From Spirochaetota bacterium (lineage in GTDB: Bacteria > Spirochaetota > UBA12135 > COTS27 > JAFLEE01), in the NCBI GenBank assembly GCA_017302015.1, contig JAFLEE010000008.1, positions 1 to 64,000 on the forward strand: a stretch of 64,000 nucleotides of DNA, given 5' to 3'. The notes beneath the pieces were generated by a model. That model had not been told where the DNA came from, made no database searches, and saw nothing but the letters and a program-made list of their open reading frames with translations. Made by a program: the position numbers and the translations under genes. Within the stretch, counting starts at the first letter, position 1, and each line of letters begins with the position of its first letter. Shown piece after piece: positions 8,225 through 19,100 of the stretch.

Positions 8225-11200
8225 ATGAGCGATTCATTCAATATTTTTGACCTCCACCGAACCGTCGTCGGGGAATATAAGGACTACGTCAACAGTTTCA
8301 TCCACATCGCGGACAAAGACATACGAGAGTTTGTCGACGCGCAAATCCACGAAAACGCCTTTTGGCCCGAGCCGCTGCTCCAATTCAACCCCAGGCTCAA
8401 GCGCCGCGGGGCGGTGAAGGACCTGGCCGGGAGCGGGAAACTCCTCCACCCCGATTTTGTTCACCTGTTCAAGGGCTACGAGCTCTACGAGCACCAGGCC
8501 ACGGCCATGGACCTGGGGATCAAGGAACGGGAGTTCGTCGTCACCTCGGGCACGGGAAGCGGGAAATCCCTCACCTACCTTGGAACGATCTTTCACAAGG
8601 CGCTCACCGAGGGTTGGGGGCCGGGAATCCGAGCCGTGCTCGTTTACCCGATGAACGCCCTCATTAATTCCCAATACGAGGAAATCAAGGGCTATCAAAA
8701 GAATTACGAGGATGCCACCGGGCGACCGTTTCCCGTCCGGTATGCCCCCTATACGGGTCAGGAAGACGAGGCCGAACGGCAGAAAGTGGAGAGCGAGCTG
8801 CCGCAGATCATCCTCACTAACTACATGATGCTCGAACTCATCATGACCCGGCGGAAGGAAAGTCGCATCCGTGATTCGATCCGCGAGAGCCTGACCTACC
8901 TTCTCTTTGACGAACTCCATATGTATCGCGGTCGCCAGGGCGCGGACATCGCCATGCTCGTGCGGCGCATTCGGGCCGCGGCTAAAAACAAGGTGATCTG
9001 CCTTGGCACATCTGCCACCATGGCCACCGGGACCCCGACCGAACAACGACAAGCCGTGGCGAAGTTCGCTGAAACTATTTTTGGCGTCAGGGTCGACCCC
9101 GGGCAGGTTATCAGCGAAACCATCGAGCCATCTTTCGGTGGAGAAGGTGAAGTCCCCGCCGCGGAAGTGCGCCTTGCGGTCCAACAGGGGGTGGACTCGA
9201 AAGCCTCGGAAGAAGCGCTTCTCGCCTCCCCCTTAGCCCGGTGGCTGGAGGCGGAGATTGCCCTCAGGCAGGTCACGGAAACGGACGGCAGCAAGGTAAT
9301 CGTTCGTGGGGTTCCGATCTCCCAAACTGAGATCACGCAGAAGTTGGCCGCAAAGACTGGTTTGGATAAGAAGACCTGCTCGGAGTCCATCCAAGACCTG
9401 CTCTTGTGGATGAATGTGGTCAACACGGCGAAGAATGAGCTTCGAAAGTCCTACCTCCCCTACAAGGTCCACCAATTTATCAGCCAAACAGGAAGCGTGT
9501 ATGCCACGCTCCCGAATGTCCCCGGCGGGATCAAGTTCCGGATCGAGCCCGGGATGTCTATCAAAATCGACGGGGTGGACTATTCGCTCTACCCCTTGGT
9601 GTTCAGCCGCACCACGGGCCATGCGTTCTATTGCGTGACCATGGATGCGGAGAAAGGCATGCTCCCCCGTGGGTTCGAGGAAGGATCGTCGGAAGCCGAT
9701 GAGGACTCCAAAAATGGGTATTTGATACTCGGTGGAAGTGAGGTGTGGGACCCCGAAGTTCACATGGAGCACATGCCTGACGAATGGGTACAAGGCAACG
9801 AGGGGGAGCGCCAATTCACGAAGGATTACGCCAAAAGAGCGCCCCAGCGTTACCATGTGGGAGCCTCAGGCGCGGCTTACCACGCCAAGGGTTCGGACAC
9901 CGTGGAAGGGTGGTTCATGCCCGTGCCGCTATTGTTCGATCCCACGGGCGGGGTGTTCTACGATCCTCGGACCGTCGATAGCACGAAGCTCGCACGCCTG
10001 GGCATGGAGGGGCGTAGCACGGCTACGACAGTGACCGCCTTGGCCGTTCTTCGCGCCCAGGAGCGTGCTGGCTTCGAGGACAAGCGTCGAAAAATACTCA
10101 GTTTTTCGGACAATCGCCAGGATGCCGCTTTGCAGGCCGGTCACTTCAATGACCTCGTGAAGGTGGTGGAACTTCGCCACGGCATAGCCAAGGCGCTTGC
10201 CGAGAAGAAAGAACTCGACCACACGAACATCGACATGGAAGTGAGCAAGGCCTTGGGGCTCTCGCCCGACGATTATTCCCGCCTGAAAGGGCCTGAGGGG
10301 CCCGTGAAGGCCCAAATCGAGAACGCCTTCCGCGAATACCTTCTTTACCGCGTGCTGGCCGACCTGCGGCGCTCCTGGCGCATCAATCTGCCCAACCTCG
10401 AACAAACCGGGCTCCTGCGCATCGACTATCGAAATCTTGAATCTGTGGCCAGCGAGGGGGCGACGTGGAAAGACGTACCCGTCATCGGCGCCCTGGGTAT
10501 TGAGCGGCGGCTCACCGTGTTGGGAAACGTACTGGATCATATTCGGCGTGAATTCGCCATTTCCAGCGCGGTATGGCTCGATGACGAAGAACAGATTAAA
10601 CAGCGTTTCCGCAACATCACCGAACGGCTCCAGGCTCCGTGGGTATTTGATGAGAACACCGAGAAACCCGAAAACTTTGTGCCCAAGATGATGGTGCTCA
10701 AGGGCTCCAAGGGTGGCAAGCGATACCGAATCAGCTCCGCGGGCCCCCAATCCCTTTTGGGACGGTACCTCAAGAAGGTGGCGGGTGAGGTCAAGGAGGA
10801 CCTCTCGAAGGCCAACTATTATAAAGCCGTCGGGACCCTATTCGAGAAATTGGCCAAACTGGGGTTCCTCGATGAGGTGCCCGCAAAGGCAGACGACGGG
10901 ACACAGATCAACCATTACCGCTTGAAACTCGACACCATCCTTTGGCGCGAAGGCGATGGTAAGGCAATCAAGTGGGATGAGGTTCGAAGGTACACCTACA
11001 AAGACCTCGAAGACAGGCCCAACCTGTATTTCCAAACAATCTATAAAGAAGGTTTCGGCGCGGTTTCCCGCTACCTCGCCGAAGACCATACCGCCCAGGT
11101 GAACAGCGAGAACCGCAAAACCCGGGAACAAAAGTTTCGTGAGGGGGCCATCAGCGCCCTCTTTTGTTCACCCACCATGGAACTCGGTATCGACATCCGC

Positions 11201-13366
11201 ACCCTCGACGTGGTTCATATGAGAAACGTGCCTCCCGGGCCCGCAAATTACGCCCAACGCGGAGGCCGTGCAGGCCGCAGCGGACAATCGGCCCTCGTGC
11301 TTGTGACCTGTTCCCCCTGGTCCCCCCACGACAACCATTATTTCAGCAAGCCCTCGGAGATGATCGCCGGGCAAGTGAACGTGCCCCGTATCGACCTCTT
11401 CAACGAGGAATTAGTGCGCACGCACCTGCATGCGCTCTTCATGGAATCCAATTGCCCTGGCGAACTTGGGGATTCGGTCGGGACAATCCTGGAAATTGAA
11501 AGGCCGGGGATGCCGCTCACCACCGATGCTCAAAACGCACTCATCCTAACCTCGGCTGGGCGCACAAAGATCATCGAGGATTTCAAGCGCGTGCTCGGCG
11601 AACTCGGCCCCCAACTTTTGGAGAAAACCCGTTGGTTCGACAAGGAATGGATTTCGCGAAATCTGGACGCGTCTTCGGCGTCATTCGAGAAGGCCTTGAG
11701 CAGGTGGCGCATCCTCTTCGCCGATGCCACCTCCATGCAGGTACGGGCTCAGGAAGTGATGCGCAACCCACGCCTGAAAAAAGGTTCCGATGATTACAAG
11801 AGTGCCGATCGCCAACATGGACAGGCAAAATACTTGCTGGAAACGCTCCTCAACCAGCACAAGGTGGGCGTTTCAGAGTTCAACCCTTGGCGCTACTTTG
11901 CCGCCGAGGGCTTCCTCCCGGGATATAACTTCACCCGTCTCCCGCTTCGGGCGTCCATCCCCGTGGGGGACGGGTCGGAATACTTGAGCCGACCGAGGTT
12001 CGTCGCCCTGCGCGAGTTCGGCCCTCAAAACACCATCTACCATTCGGGGAACAAGTTTCAGATCAATCAACTCGCGTGGAACGAGGAATCCCGGGTGCGC
12101 CAAGATGCCCGCGTGGTGCTCAAATCAGGTTACTGGCTGGATGGGGCGGAAAAAAACGCCGAGGTCTGCCCTTTTACGAAGCAAAAATTGGAGAGTTCGG
12201 GTAAGGACTATGACGCGGTATTAAACCTCATCCCTATGATGGAGAGCCGAACCAAGCCTGCCACGCGCATCACATGCGAAGAAGAAGAGCGCCTTTCTCT
12301 TGGTTACCGTATCGACACCTTTTTCTCGGTGGATGGGGGAATGAGTCGGGTGAGAAAGGCCCTCATCGAAATCGACGGGCAGACGCTGCTGAACCTCAGT
12401 TACATCCCCGCTGCCCGCATCGTGCAGGTGAATCGCGGGTGGCGCAGTTCGGAGGAGGACGGCTTTTACATCGGGGAAAAGTCGGGATTCTACCACAGTG
12501 CCAAAGACTATAAGAAACGACAAAAAGAAAAAACGGCAGGGCCAGAAGGCGACAGGACAAAGGAAGACATCATCTCCATCAACCTGTTCACCACGGCCAA
12601 CGCCGATGCCCTTTACATCGAACCCATGGGTCCCCTGTCGCTTAAAAAAGATGGCGTGATCACCCTTCAATATGCCCTACTTCGGGCCATTGAGCGGGAG
12701 TTTCAAATCGAACCCGGCGAGGTCGCGGCCACACTCATGGGCGATCCCGAATCTCCCAATATTTTCCTCTTCGAGGCCTCGGAAGGGTCGCTGGGCATCC
12801 TCTCCCAATTCACGACCGATCCCAGTTTATTCAACAAATACATCAAAGCGGCACAGTTGGCGTGTCGTTTTGAAGATACCGAAAGTAAGGCCTCTTATAA
12901 AGACCTACTTTCATACTACAACCAACGAGAGCACCGCATTATCGATAAAAACCTCGTGAAGGACGCGCTCGATCGCCTGGCGATGTGTACCTGCCAGGTT
13001 GACGGCGGCTCGGGCCTGGATTACGATGGGCAATACGCGATGCTCACGAAAAAGGCCGATCCGCACTCCAATACAGAGTCGAAGTTTCTGAAATTCCTCT
13101 ACGAGCGCGGCCTTCGCCTGCCGGATGACGCCCAGCGGAAGGTCCCCTACATCTATTGCCAGCCCGATTTCTTCTACAAAGGCATGCCCGACACCTGGGT
13201 CTTTTGCGATGGCACTCCCCACGATGGGGTCGCACAGCAGAAAAAGGATGAGGCCCTTCGGGAAGAAATGCGCAATCACGGCCACGACGTGATCGAATGG
13301 CATTACCGGGACAGCCTTGAGGGCCTAGTCGAAAAGCGGAAAGACATTTTCAGGAAGGTCAAATGA
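8225..13366 (+). CDS. giant DEAD-type helicase with DUF1998/MZB-like domain and Vsr-like nuclease tail
   Basis: The protein is 1,713 residues from the ATG at 8225 (MSDSFNIFDLH); the frame opens at 8087, but the extra 46 residues are proline-rich and unlike coding sequence. Walker A is SGTGSGKS (108-115), the DEAD-like box is DELH (229-232), motif III is GTSATM (261-266), and motif VI is QRGGRAGRSG (about 1010-1020). Residues about 1480-1580, with IFLFEASEGSLGIL, resemble the DUF1998/MZB domain of MrfA- and DrmB-like helicases. The last 100 residues (QPDFFY, then WVFCDGTPHD, then DEALREEMRNHGHDVIEW) look like a Vsr/DUF559-type nuclease. Its stop overlaps the next start (ATGA). The likely role is DNA translocation and cleavage in a DISARM- or restriction-like system. 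It is larger than DrmA and may combine roles split between DrmA and DrmB. Confidence 0.8.
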   Translation: MSDSFNIFDLHRTVVGEYKDYVNSFIHIADKDIREFVDAQIHENAFWPEPLLQFNPRLKRRGAVKDLAGSGKLLHPDFVHLFKGYELYEHQATAMDLGIKEREFVVTSGTGSGKSLTYLGTIFHKALTEGWGPGIRAVLVYPMNALINSQYEEIKGYQKNYEDATGRPFPVRYAPYTGQEDEAERQKVESELPQIILTNYMMLELIMTRRKESRIRDSIRESLTYLLFDELHMYRGRQGADIAMLVRRIRAAAKNKVICLGTSATMATGTPTEQRQAVAKFAETIFGVRVDPGQVISETIEPSFGGEGEVPAAEVRLAVQQGVDSKASEEALLASPLARWLEAEIALRQVTETDGSKVIVRGVPISQTEITQKLAAKTGLDKKTCSESIQDLLLWMNVVNTAKNELRKSYLPYKVHQFISQTGSVYATLPNVPGGIKFRIEPGMSIKIDGVDYSLYPLVFSRTTGHAFYCVTMDAEKGMLPRGFEEGSSEADEDSKNGYLILGGSEVWDPEVHMEHMPDEWVQGNEGERQFTKDYAKRAPQRYHVGASGAAYHAKGSDTVEGWFMPVPLLFDPTGGVFYDPRTVDSTKLARLGMEGRSTATTVTALAVLRAQERAGFEDKRRKILSFSDNRQDAALQAGHFNDLVKVVELRHGIAKALAEKKELDHTNIDMEVSKALGLSPDDYSRLKGPEGPVKAQIENAFREYLLYRVLADLRRSWRINLPNLEQTGLLRIDYRNLESVASEGATWKDVPVIGALGIERRLTVLGNVLDHIRREFAISSAVWLDDEEQIKQRFRNITERLQAPWVFDENTEKPENFVPKMMVLKGSKGGKRYRISSAGPQSLLGRYLKKVAGEVKEDLSKANYYKAVGTLFEKLAKLGFLDEVPAKADDGTQINHYRLKLDTILWREGDGKAIKWDEVRRYTYKDLEDRPNLYFQTIYKEGFGAVSRYLAEDHTAQVNSENRKTREQKFREGAISALFCSPTMELGIDIRTLDVVHMRNVPPGPANYAQRGGRAGRSGQSALVLVTCSPWSPHDNHYFSKPSEMIAGQVNVPRIDLFNEELVRTHLHALFMESNCPGELGDSVGTILEIERPGMPLTTDAQNALILTSAGRTKIIEDFKRVLGELGPQLLEKTRWFDKEWISRNLDASSASFEKALSRWRILFADATSMQVRAQEVMRNPRLKKGSDDYKSADRQHGQAKYLLETLLNQHKVGVSEFNPWRYFAAEGFLPGYNFTRLPLRASIPVGDGSEYLSRPRFVALREFGPQNTIYHSGNKFQINQLAWNEESRVRQDARVVLKSGYWLDGAEKNAEVCPFTKQKLESSGKDYDAVLNLIPMMESRTKPATRITCEEEERLSLGYRIDTFFSVDGGMSRVRKALIEIDGQTLLNLSYIPAARIVQVNRGWRSSEEDGFYIGEKSGFYHSAKDYKKRQKEKTAGPEGDRTKEDIISINLFTTANADALYIEPMGPLSLKKDGVITLQYALLRAIEREFQIEPGEVAATLMGDPESPNIFLFEASEGSLGILSQFTTDPSLFNKYIKAAQLACRFEDTESKASYKDLLSYYNQREHRIIDKNLVKDALDRLAMCTCQVDGGSGLDYDGQYAMLTKKADPHSNTESKFLKFLYERGLRLPDDAQRKVPYIYCQPDFFYKGMPDTWVFCDGTPHDGVAQQKKDEALREEMRNHGHDVIEWHYRDSLEGLVEKRKDIFRKVK

Positions 13367-16188
13367 ACCTGGGGTTTCGCACCGGCTCGTTGGTGAAGGT
13401 CCGCGGAAGGAATTGGATCGTTCAGGCCTCTACCGATGAAGACGTGCTTCGCCTCAAGCCCATGGGGGGCTCGGAAGAAGAAAGCACGGGTATCTACCTT
13501 CCGCTGGGCCTGGATACCGACCTTGAATCCGCCACCTTCGGCCCGCCCGATCCCAAGCATATCGGCTACCTGGGTTCGGCTCGGGTGCTTTTGGATGCCC
13601 TGCGCCTCGGGTTTCGCTCGGGGGCGGGCCCTTTCCGCGCCATGGGGAAATTGTCGTTCCGGCCCAAGGCTTACCAACTCGTGCCCCTCATCATGGCCCT
13701 CAGGCAGGAGGGCGCCAAGCGGCTCCTCATCGCAGACGATGTAGGGATTGGAAAGACCATTGAGGCGCTCCTCATCCTCAAGGAACTCCTGGAGCGTCGG
13801 GAGATCAAACGGTTCGCCATCATCACGCCCCCTCACCTGTGCGAACAATGGCAGCAGGAACTCTCGGAAAAGTTCGGAATCGACGCGGTAATCATCCGCT
13901 CCAGCTCTCAGGGGCGCCTCGACCGGGAAATCCAGGGCGACGTGTCGGTCTTCAAATACTACCCCTACCAGGTCATCAGTATCGACTACATCAAGCAGGA
14001 GAACCGCTGGCGGGTCTTTTCCAAAGAATGCCCGAACTTCGTCATTCTCGACGAGGCCCACACGTGCGCCAAGCCCGCCGGGGCCTCGCCCGCCCAGCAG
14101 GAGCGCCACCACCTGATGCACCACCTGGCGGAAGACCCCGCCCGCAGCCTCATCATGCTCACGGCGACCCCGCACAGTGGGAAGAACGAGGAGTTCGCAT
14201 CCCTCCTGGGCCTGCTCCACCCTGAATACGCGGGGCTCCAATTGGCGGACGCCCCAGAGGAAATGCGGCGGAAGGTCGCCGGGGATTTCGTGCAGCGGCG
14301 CCGGGGCGACATCGAGAAGGGCTACGGGAGAGAGAACACCCCGTTTCCCGTGCGCGACACGAAGGAAATCAGTTACCACCTCACAGACGCCTACCAGGCC
14401 GTTTACGACGAAATCACGCAGGTGGTGATGGGCATGCTCAAGGGGGATGGGCTCAAACGGGCCCATTACTGGAGCGCCCTAGCCCTTCTGCGCGGCGTGA
14501 TGTCGAGCCCCGCGGCGGGCGCGGACATGCTTCGCAATCGCGCGGCGAGCGAAGCGGATAATGCGGAGGCCGAGCAGATCGGGAACCCCCTCCCCGAGCG
14601 AGAAGGTGTCGCTGGCGACACCACACCCAGCGGGCACTTCCCCGAGCGGATCAAACGCTCGGTGGATTTCGACGCCCTGGCCGGTCGGCTTGAGGCCCTG
14701 GGGAACCCCGGGCAGGATCAGAAGGTTGCCGAGGCCGTGAAGGTCATCACCGGCTGGCTCAAGGATAAAACCCACCAACACCATCCCATCGTATTCTGTC
14801 GGTATATCGCGACGGCCAAGTACGTTGGCCAGGTGTTGAGCGAGGCGCTAGGCAAAGAGTTCGGCACCGGGAAGGGCCGCGTGGGCGTCGAGGTCATCAC
14901 GAGCGAAGACCCGGATGACCTGCGGCGCGAACGCATCGACGCCATGGAAACCCACGCCCGGCGCGTGCTCGTGTGCACCGATTGCCTCTCCGAGGGGATC
15001 AACCTGCAAGACCTGTTCACCGCGGTGCTCCACTACGACCTGCCGTGGAATCCGAACCGGCTGGAGCAGCGCGAGGGCCGCATCGACCGCTACGGGCAGA
15101 AAGCGCCCGAGGTGAAGGCCTGGCTGTTATGGTGCGAGAAGAATCCCATTGACGCCGTGGTGCTCAAGGTGCTCATCCGAAAGATTCGGGAAATCCACAA
15201 ATCCATCGGCATCACCATCCCCTTCCCTGAGGCGAGCCAATCGCTCATCGAAACCGTGGTGGACGAGGTTTTGAAGAACGCCAAGCAGGTGGGCGGTCAA
15301 CTCAAGTTCGACATGCAACAGGCCGGGGTGGATACGCCCGAGGCCAAACTCTCCCATGCTCTTGAGGAAGCCAAACAGCGCAATCAGGAAACCCGCAATA
15401 TCTTCGCCCAGCACGCCATCAAGGCCGCGGACCTTGAGGCCGACCTGAAAGAGAACGACGAAGCCATCGGGAACCCCGAGGCCGTGGAATCGTTCGTCGG
15501 CCGGGCACTTTCCGAGCACCTGGGCTGCCAGGTGGAACCCGGGACGGAGCCGATGACGCTTCGCATCTTCCCCACGAATCTACCGGAGGACATGAAGGGC
15601 CTCTTGGGCGTGAAAGGCGCCGAGCCCGTGGCCGTATCGTTCCAAAGCCCGGTGCCCGAGGGCTATCGCTACCTGGGGCGAAATCACCCCTTCGTGGAAG
15701 AACTCTCCCGCCGCCTCGCCGATTGGGCCATGACGGGTGCCCCCAAGGCCCCGGCCCGGGCCGCCGTGGTCATGACGAAGGACGTGACGGTGAAGACCAC
15801 GCTACTACTATTCCGCGTGCGCAACGTCATCGAAGACCGGGAAACGAAAGAACAGATCGTCGCCGAGGAAATGCTCATGACGGGTTTTGAGGGCACTTTC
15901 GGTGGCGCCTTCCTGGAACCCGAGCGGGCCCGCGACCTGCTCTCGAAGGCCAAGGGGAGCGGCAACCTCTCGCCCGAAATGCAGGCCGATACCCTGGGGC
16001 GCGAGGTGAAGGCCGTGGCCGAAATCACGAAGCCCTTGGATGACCTGGCTACCAAGCGATCGGAAATACTCATCGCCGCCCACGAGCGGTTCAGAAAGAC
16101 TATCGGGGGTACACGGTATCGCACCGTGGAGCCCGTGCTGCCTATGGACCTCGTCGGCGTCTACGTGCTCCGACCGGACCGGGGATAG
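13363..16188 (+). CDS. SNF2-type helicase, DISARM DrmD-like
   Basis: The 941-residue protein begins MNLGFRTGSLVKVRGRNWIV, a beginning I associate with the DrmD family. Walker A is in DDVGIGKT (125-132), the DEAH box is at 230-233 (ILDEAHTCAKP), and LTATPHSG gives motif III. The C-terminal RecA domain has SEGINLQ and LPWNPNRLEQREGRIDRYGQ near 545-575. SNF2-type ATPases translocate along duplex DNA; in class 1 DISARM the drmD and drmMI genes are neighbours, as here. The start overlaps the upstream stop by ATGA, so the two proteins are probably made in fixed proportion. GC is high and uniform. A general restriction-associated helicase is the alternative to true DrmD. Confidence 0.85.
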   Translation: MNLGFRTGSLVKVRGRNWIVQASTDEDVLRLKPMGGSEEESTGIYLPLGLDTDLESATFGPPDPKHIGYLGSARVLLDALRLGFRSGAGPFRAMGKLSFRPKAYQLVPLIMALRQEGAKRLLIADDVGIGKTIEALLILKELLERREIKRFAIITPPHLCEQWQQELSEKFGIDAVIIRSSSQGRLDREIQGDVSVFKYYPYQVISIDYIKQENRWRVFSKECPNFVILDEAHTCAKPAGASPAQQERHHLMHHLAEDPARSLIMLTATPHSGKNEEFASLLGLLHPEYAGLQLADAPEEMRRKVAGDFVQRRRGDIEKGYGRENTPFPVRDTKEISYHLTDAYQAVYDEITQVVMGMLKGDGLKRAHYWSALALLRGVMSSPAAGADMLRNRAASEADNAEAEQIGNPLPEREGVAGDTTPSGHFPERIKRSVDFDALAGRLEALGNPGQDQKVAEAVKVITGWLKDKTHQHHPIVFCRYIATAKYVGQVLSEALGKEFGTGKGRVGVEVITSEDPDDLRRERIDAMETHARRVLVCTDCLSEGINLQDLFTAVLHYDLPWNPNRLEQREGRIDRYGQKAPEVKAWLLWCEKNPIDAVVLKVLIRKIREIHKSIGITIPFPEASQSLIETVVDEVLKNAKQVGGQLKFDMQQAGVDTPEAKLSHALEEAKQRNQETRNIFAQHAIKAADLEADLKENDEAIGNPEAVESFVGRALSEHLGCQVEPGTEPMTLRIFPTNLPEDMKGLLGVKGAEPVAVSFQSPVPEGYRYLGRNHPFVEELSRRLADWAMTGAPKAPARAAVVMTKDVTVKTTLLLFRVRNVIEDRETKEQIVAEEMLMTGFEGTFGGAFLEPERARDLLSKAKGSGNLSPEMQADTLGREVKAVAEITKPLDDLATKRSEILIAAHERFRKTIGGTRYRTVEPVLPMDLVGVYVLRPDRG

Positions 16189-16197
16189 GGCATCGCC

Positions 16198-19100
16198 ATG
16201 AACTACCCCAGCATCCGCATCGAAGGAAGCATCCTTTCCCACGACCTGCTCGACCGCCTGGAGCGCGGTGACCTGCGCCACCAGGATGCCAAAGATTTCG
16301 GGTTCGACCATCACCACAAAGTGAAGGACCGCATCGCCGAGGCCTGGGCCGCTGCGAGCGCCCATTACAAGGTATTCCAAAGCCGAATCAGCGGCCTGAA
16401 ACCGGACGAAACGGGCACGACCGAAACCCGGCGCCACTTCGGGGAACCTTTTTTCTCCCTCCTCGACTACACGCTCGTGGTTCAGAAGGCAGGAGAATCC
16501 TTCGGGGACCGCAATTACCTCATCTCCCACCGGGACGAAACCCGCGATGGCTTCCCCGTGCATATCGTTGGCGCCAACGATAGCCTGGACAAGAAACGCG
16601 ACAGCGGCGGAGGGGCCCGGATTTCGCCCCACGCCCTCCTGCAGGAGTATCTGAACCTCACGGAGCACACCTACGGCCTGGTCACCAACGGGCGGCTCCT
16701 GCGCCTGCTTCGCGACAGCACGCGGCTTATCCGCCTTTCCTACCTTGAAGTCGACCTGGAGCGCATGTTCGGCGAGGAGCTCTACGCGGACTTCGCCGCC
16801 CTATACCGCCTCATCCACGCCAGCCGCATGCCGAAAACCCGGGCCGACGAGCCGCGGGCGGTGGTCATCGAGCAATACCACCAGGACAGCCTGGACGACG
16901 GCGGGCGCATCCGCGACCGGCTCTCGGAAGCCGTGGCACGGGCCATGGAACTCATAGGATGCGGCCTGCTGGCCCACCCGATGAACGAGAAACTGCGCGA
17001 GCAGGTGAAGGCCGGTAACCTGACGGGGCCCGATCTCTACCGGGCGCTCCTGAAACTCATCTACCGCGTGCTCTTCATGATGGTGATCGAAGAGCGCGGC
17101 CTGATCTACCCCGAAGGGACCCCGCAGCGCCTGCGGGAACTCTACCGCGATTTCTACAGCGTGGGCCGCCTGCGCCAGCACGCCATGCGCCGAAGGTCGG
17201 ACGAGAAGCAAAATCGTGACCTGTGGGTGACGCTTCGCCACACCTTCCGCCTTTTCGAGAACGCCGAACTCGGGGCCAAATTGGGCCTCAAGCCCCTGGG
17301 TGGCGACCTCTTCCGCCCGGGATCGCTCGAGCTTCTCGAAAACGCCGAACTCGACAACGCCTCGCTCATGGAGGCGTTCAGCGGCCTAGGCACCTTCCAG
17401 GACACCCGCACGGGCGCCTGGGTGCGCGTGAACTACGGGGCGCTGAACGTCGAAGAGTTCGGCTCGGTCTACGAGGGCCTGCTCGACTACAGCGGCGACA
17501 TCAAGAAAGAAGGGAACGGCTGGGCCTTTGCCCTCGTGAAGGGCAGCGAGCGGGGCGCCACGGGCAGCCACTACACCCCTGAGGAATTGGTCCAGCCCCT
17601 CATCCGCCACAGCCTCGACCACGTCATCAACGAAAAACTCGCCCTGCCCGACAAGGCGCAGCGCGAGGCGGGCCTCCTCTCCATCGCCGTATGCGATCCC
17701 GCCTGTGGAAGCGGCCACGTGCTGCTCTCGGTGGCCAGGCGCATCGCCGCTCAAGTGGCCAAGGTGCGCACGGGCGAAGACCAACCCTCGCCCCCGGCCT
17801 TCCGCGCCGCCATGCGAGATGTGATCGCCCGCTGCCTCTACGGGGTGGATAAGAACCCCATGGCCGTGGAACTCTGCAAGATCGCCCTGTGGCTTGAGGG
17901 CCACAGCCCCGGGGAACCCCTGGAGTTCCTCGACCACCGCATCCGCTGCGGCGACAGCATTTGTGGCATCCGAACGCTCGCCGAACTCGTGGAGGGCATC
18001 CCCGAGGCCGCGTTCGATACGTCCGAGGAAGATGACAAGGACGTCGCGAAAGCGTTACGTAAAAAGCACGCGGACGAGGTGAAGGCCCGTAAAACTGGGG
18101 CCCTGAGTTTCGGCGACACCCAGGGCGCCCTTGAAGACCTTTCCACGCGCCTTGCCGCCCTAGAAGCCATGCCCGAGCATTCCCCCGCCGAGGTCGACAC
18201 TAAACAAAAGGCCTGGCAGGAACTCGTCACCGGACCCTCCTACGCCCGCCTTAAAGCCGCCGCCGATACCGCGATGGCTTCGTTTTTCACACCCAAGACA
18301 GAAGCGAATCGAAACCTGATCGCCACGGAAAAGGATTTCAGGGCGATCCTTGACGGGAGGATTTCACCTCCGGTGAGCCAGTTCGCCAAGGCCGCCAGCA
18401 CGCTAACCGGGGAGCGGCGGTTCTTTCATTGGTTTTTGGAGTTTCCCGAGGTGAAGGATGGGTTTGATGTGGTCATTGGAAACCCTCCTTTTCTCGGTGG
18501 GCAGCGTATTCGAGGGGCCAACGGTATCCGCTACCTTGACTATATGAGGCACACATTTGCCCCTGCGGGCTCTATAGATATGGTGGCATACTTTTTCCGT
18601 CGAGCCTTCGACCTCATTTCGCCGAATAGGCTCTTCGCCTTAATTGCTACCAACACCGTAGCGCAGGGTGCTGCCAGAGAAGGAGGCCTTGAGGTTATCG
18701 AAAAAAACGGTGGCACAATTAACTTTGCCGTTCGTTCAACTCCATGGCCTGGAGTTGCCGCCGTGGAGGTGGCTCTTGCTGTCGTTAATAAGGGAACATG
18801 GCCTGGCAAGAAAGTCCTAGACGGGAAAGAGGTTCAGCATATATCAAGTTTTTTTGACGATCAGATGCAAGTTGCAGGAAATCCACATTTTCTTTTGATA
18901 AACTCGGGAAAGTCGTTTCAAGGCTCAATTGTATTAGGTGATGGCTTCGTAATGGAACCCGAAGAAGCGCAGCGTCTGATTAAGAAAACACCAAAAAATA
19001 GCGAAGTAATTCAGCCATACATGAATGGCGAGGACCTCAACAGTAGGCCTGAACAAAACCACTCGCGATATGTGATTAATTTTTATGATTGGCCCCTAGA

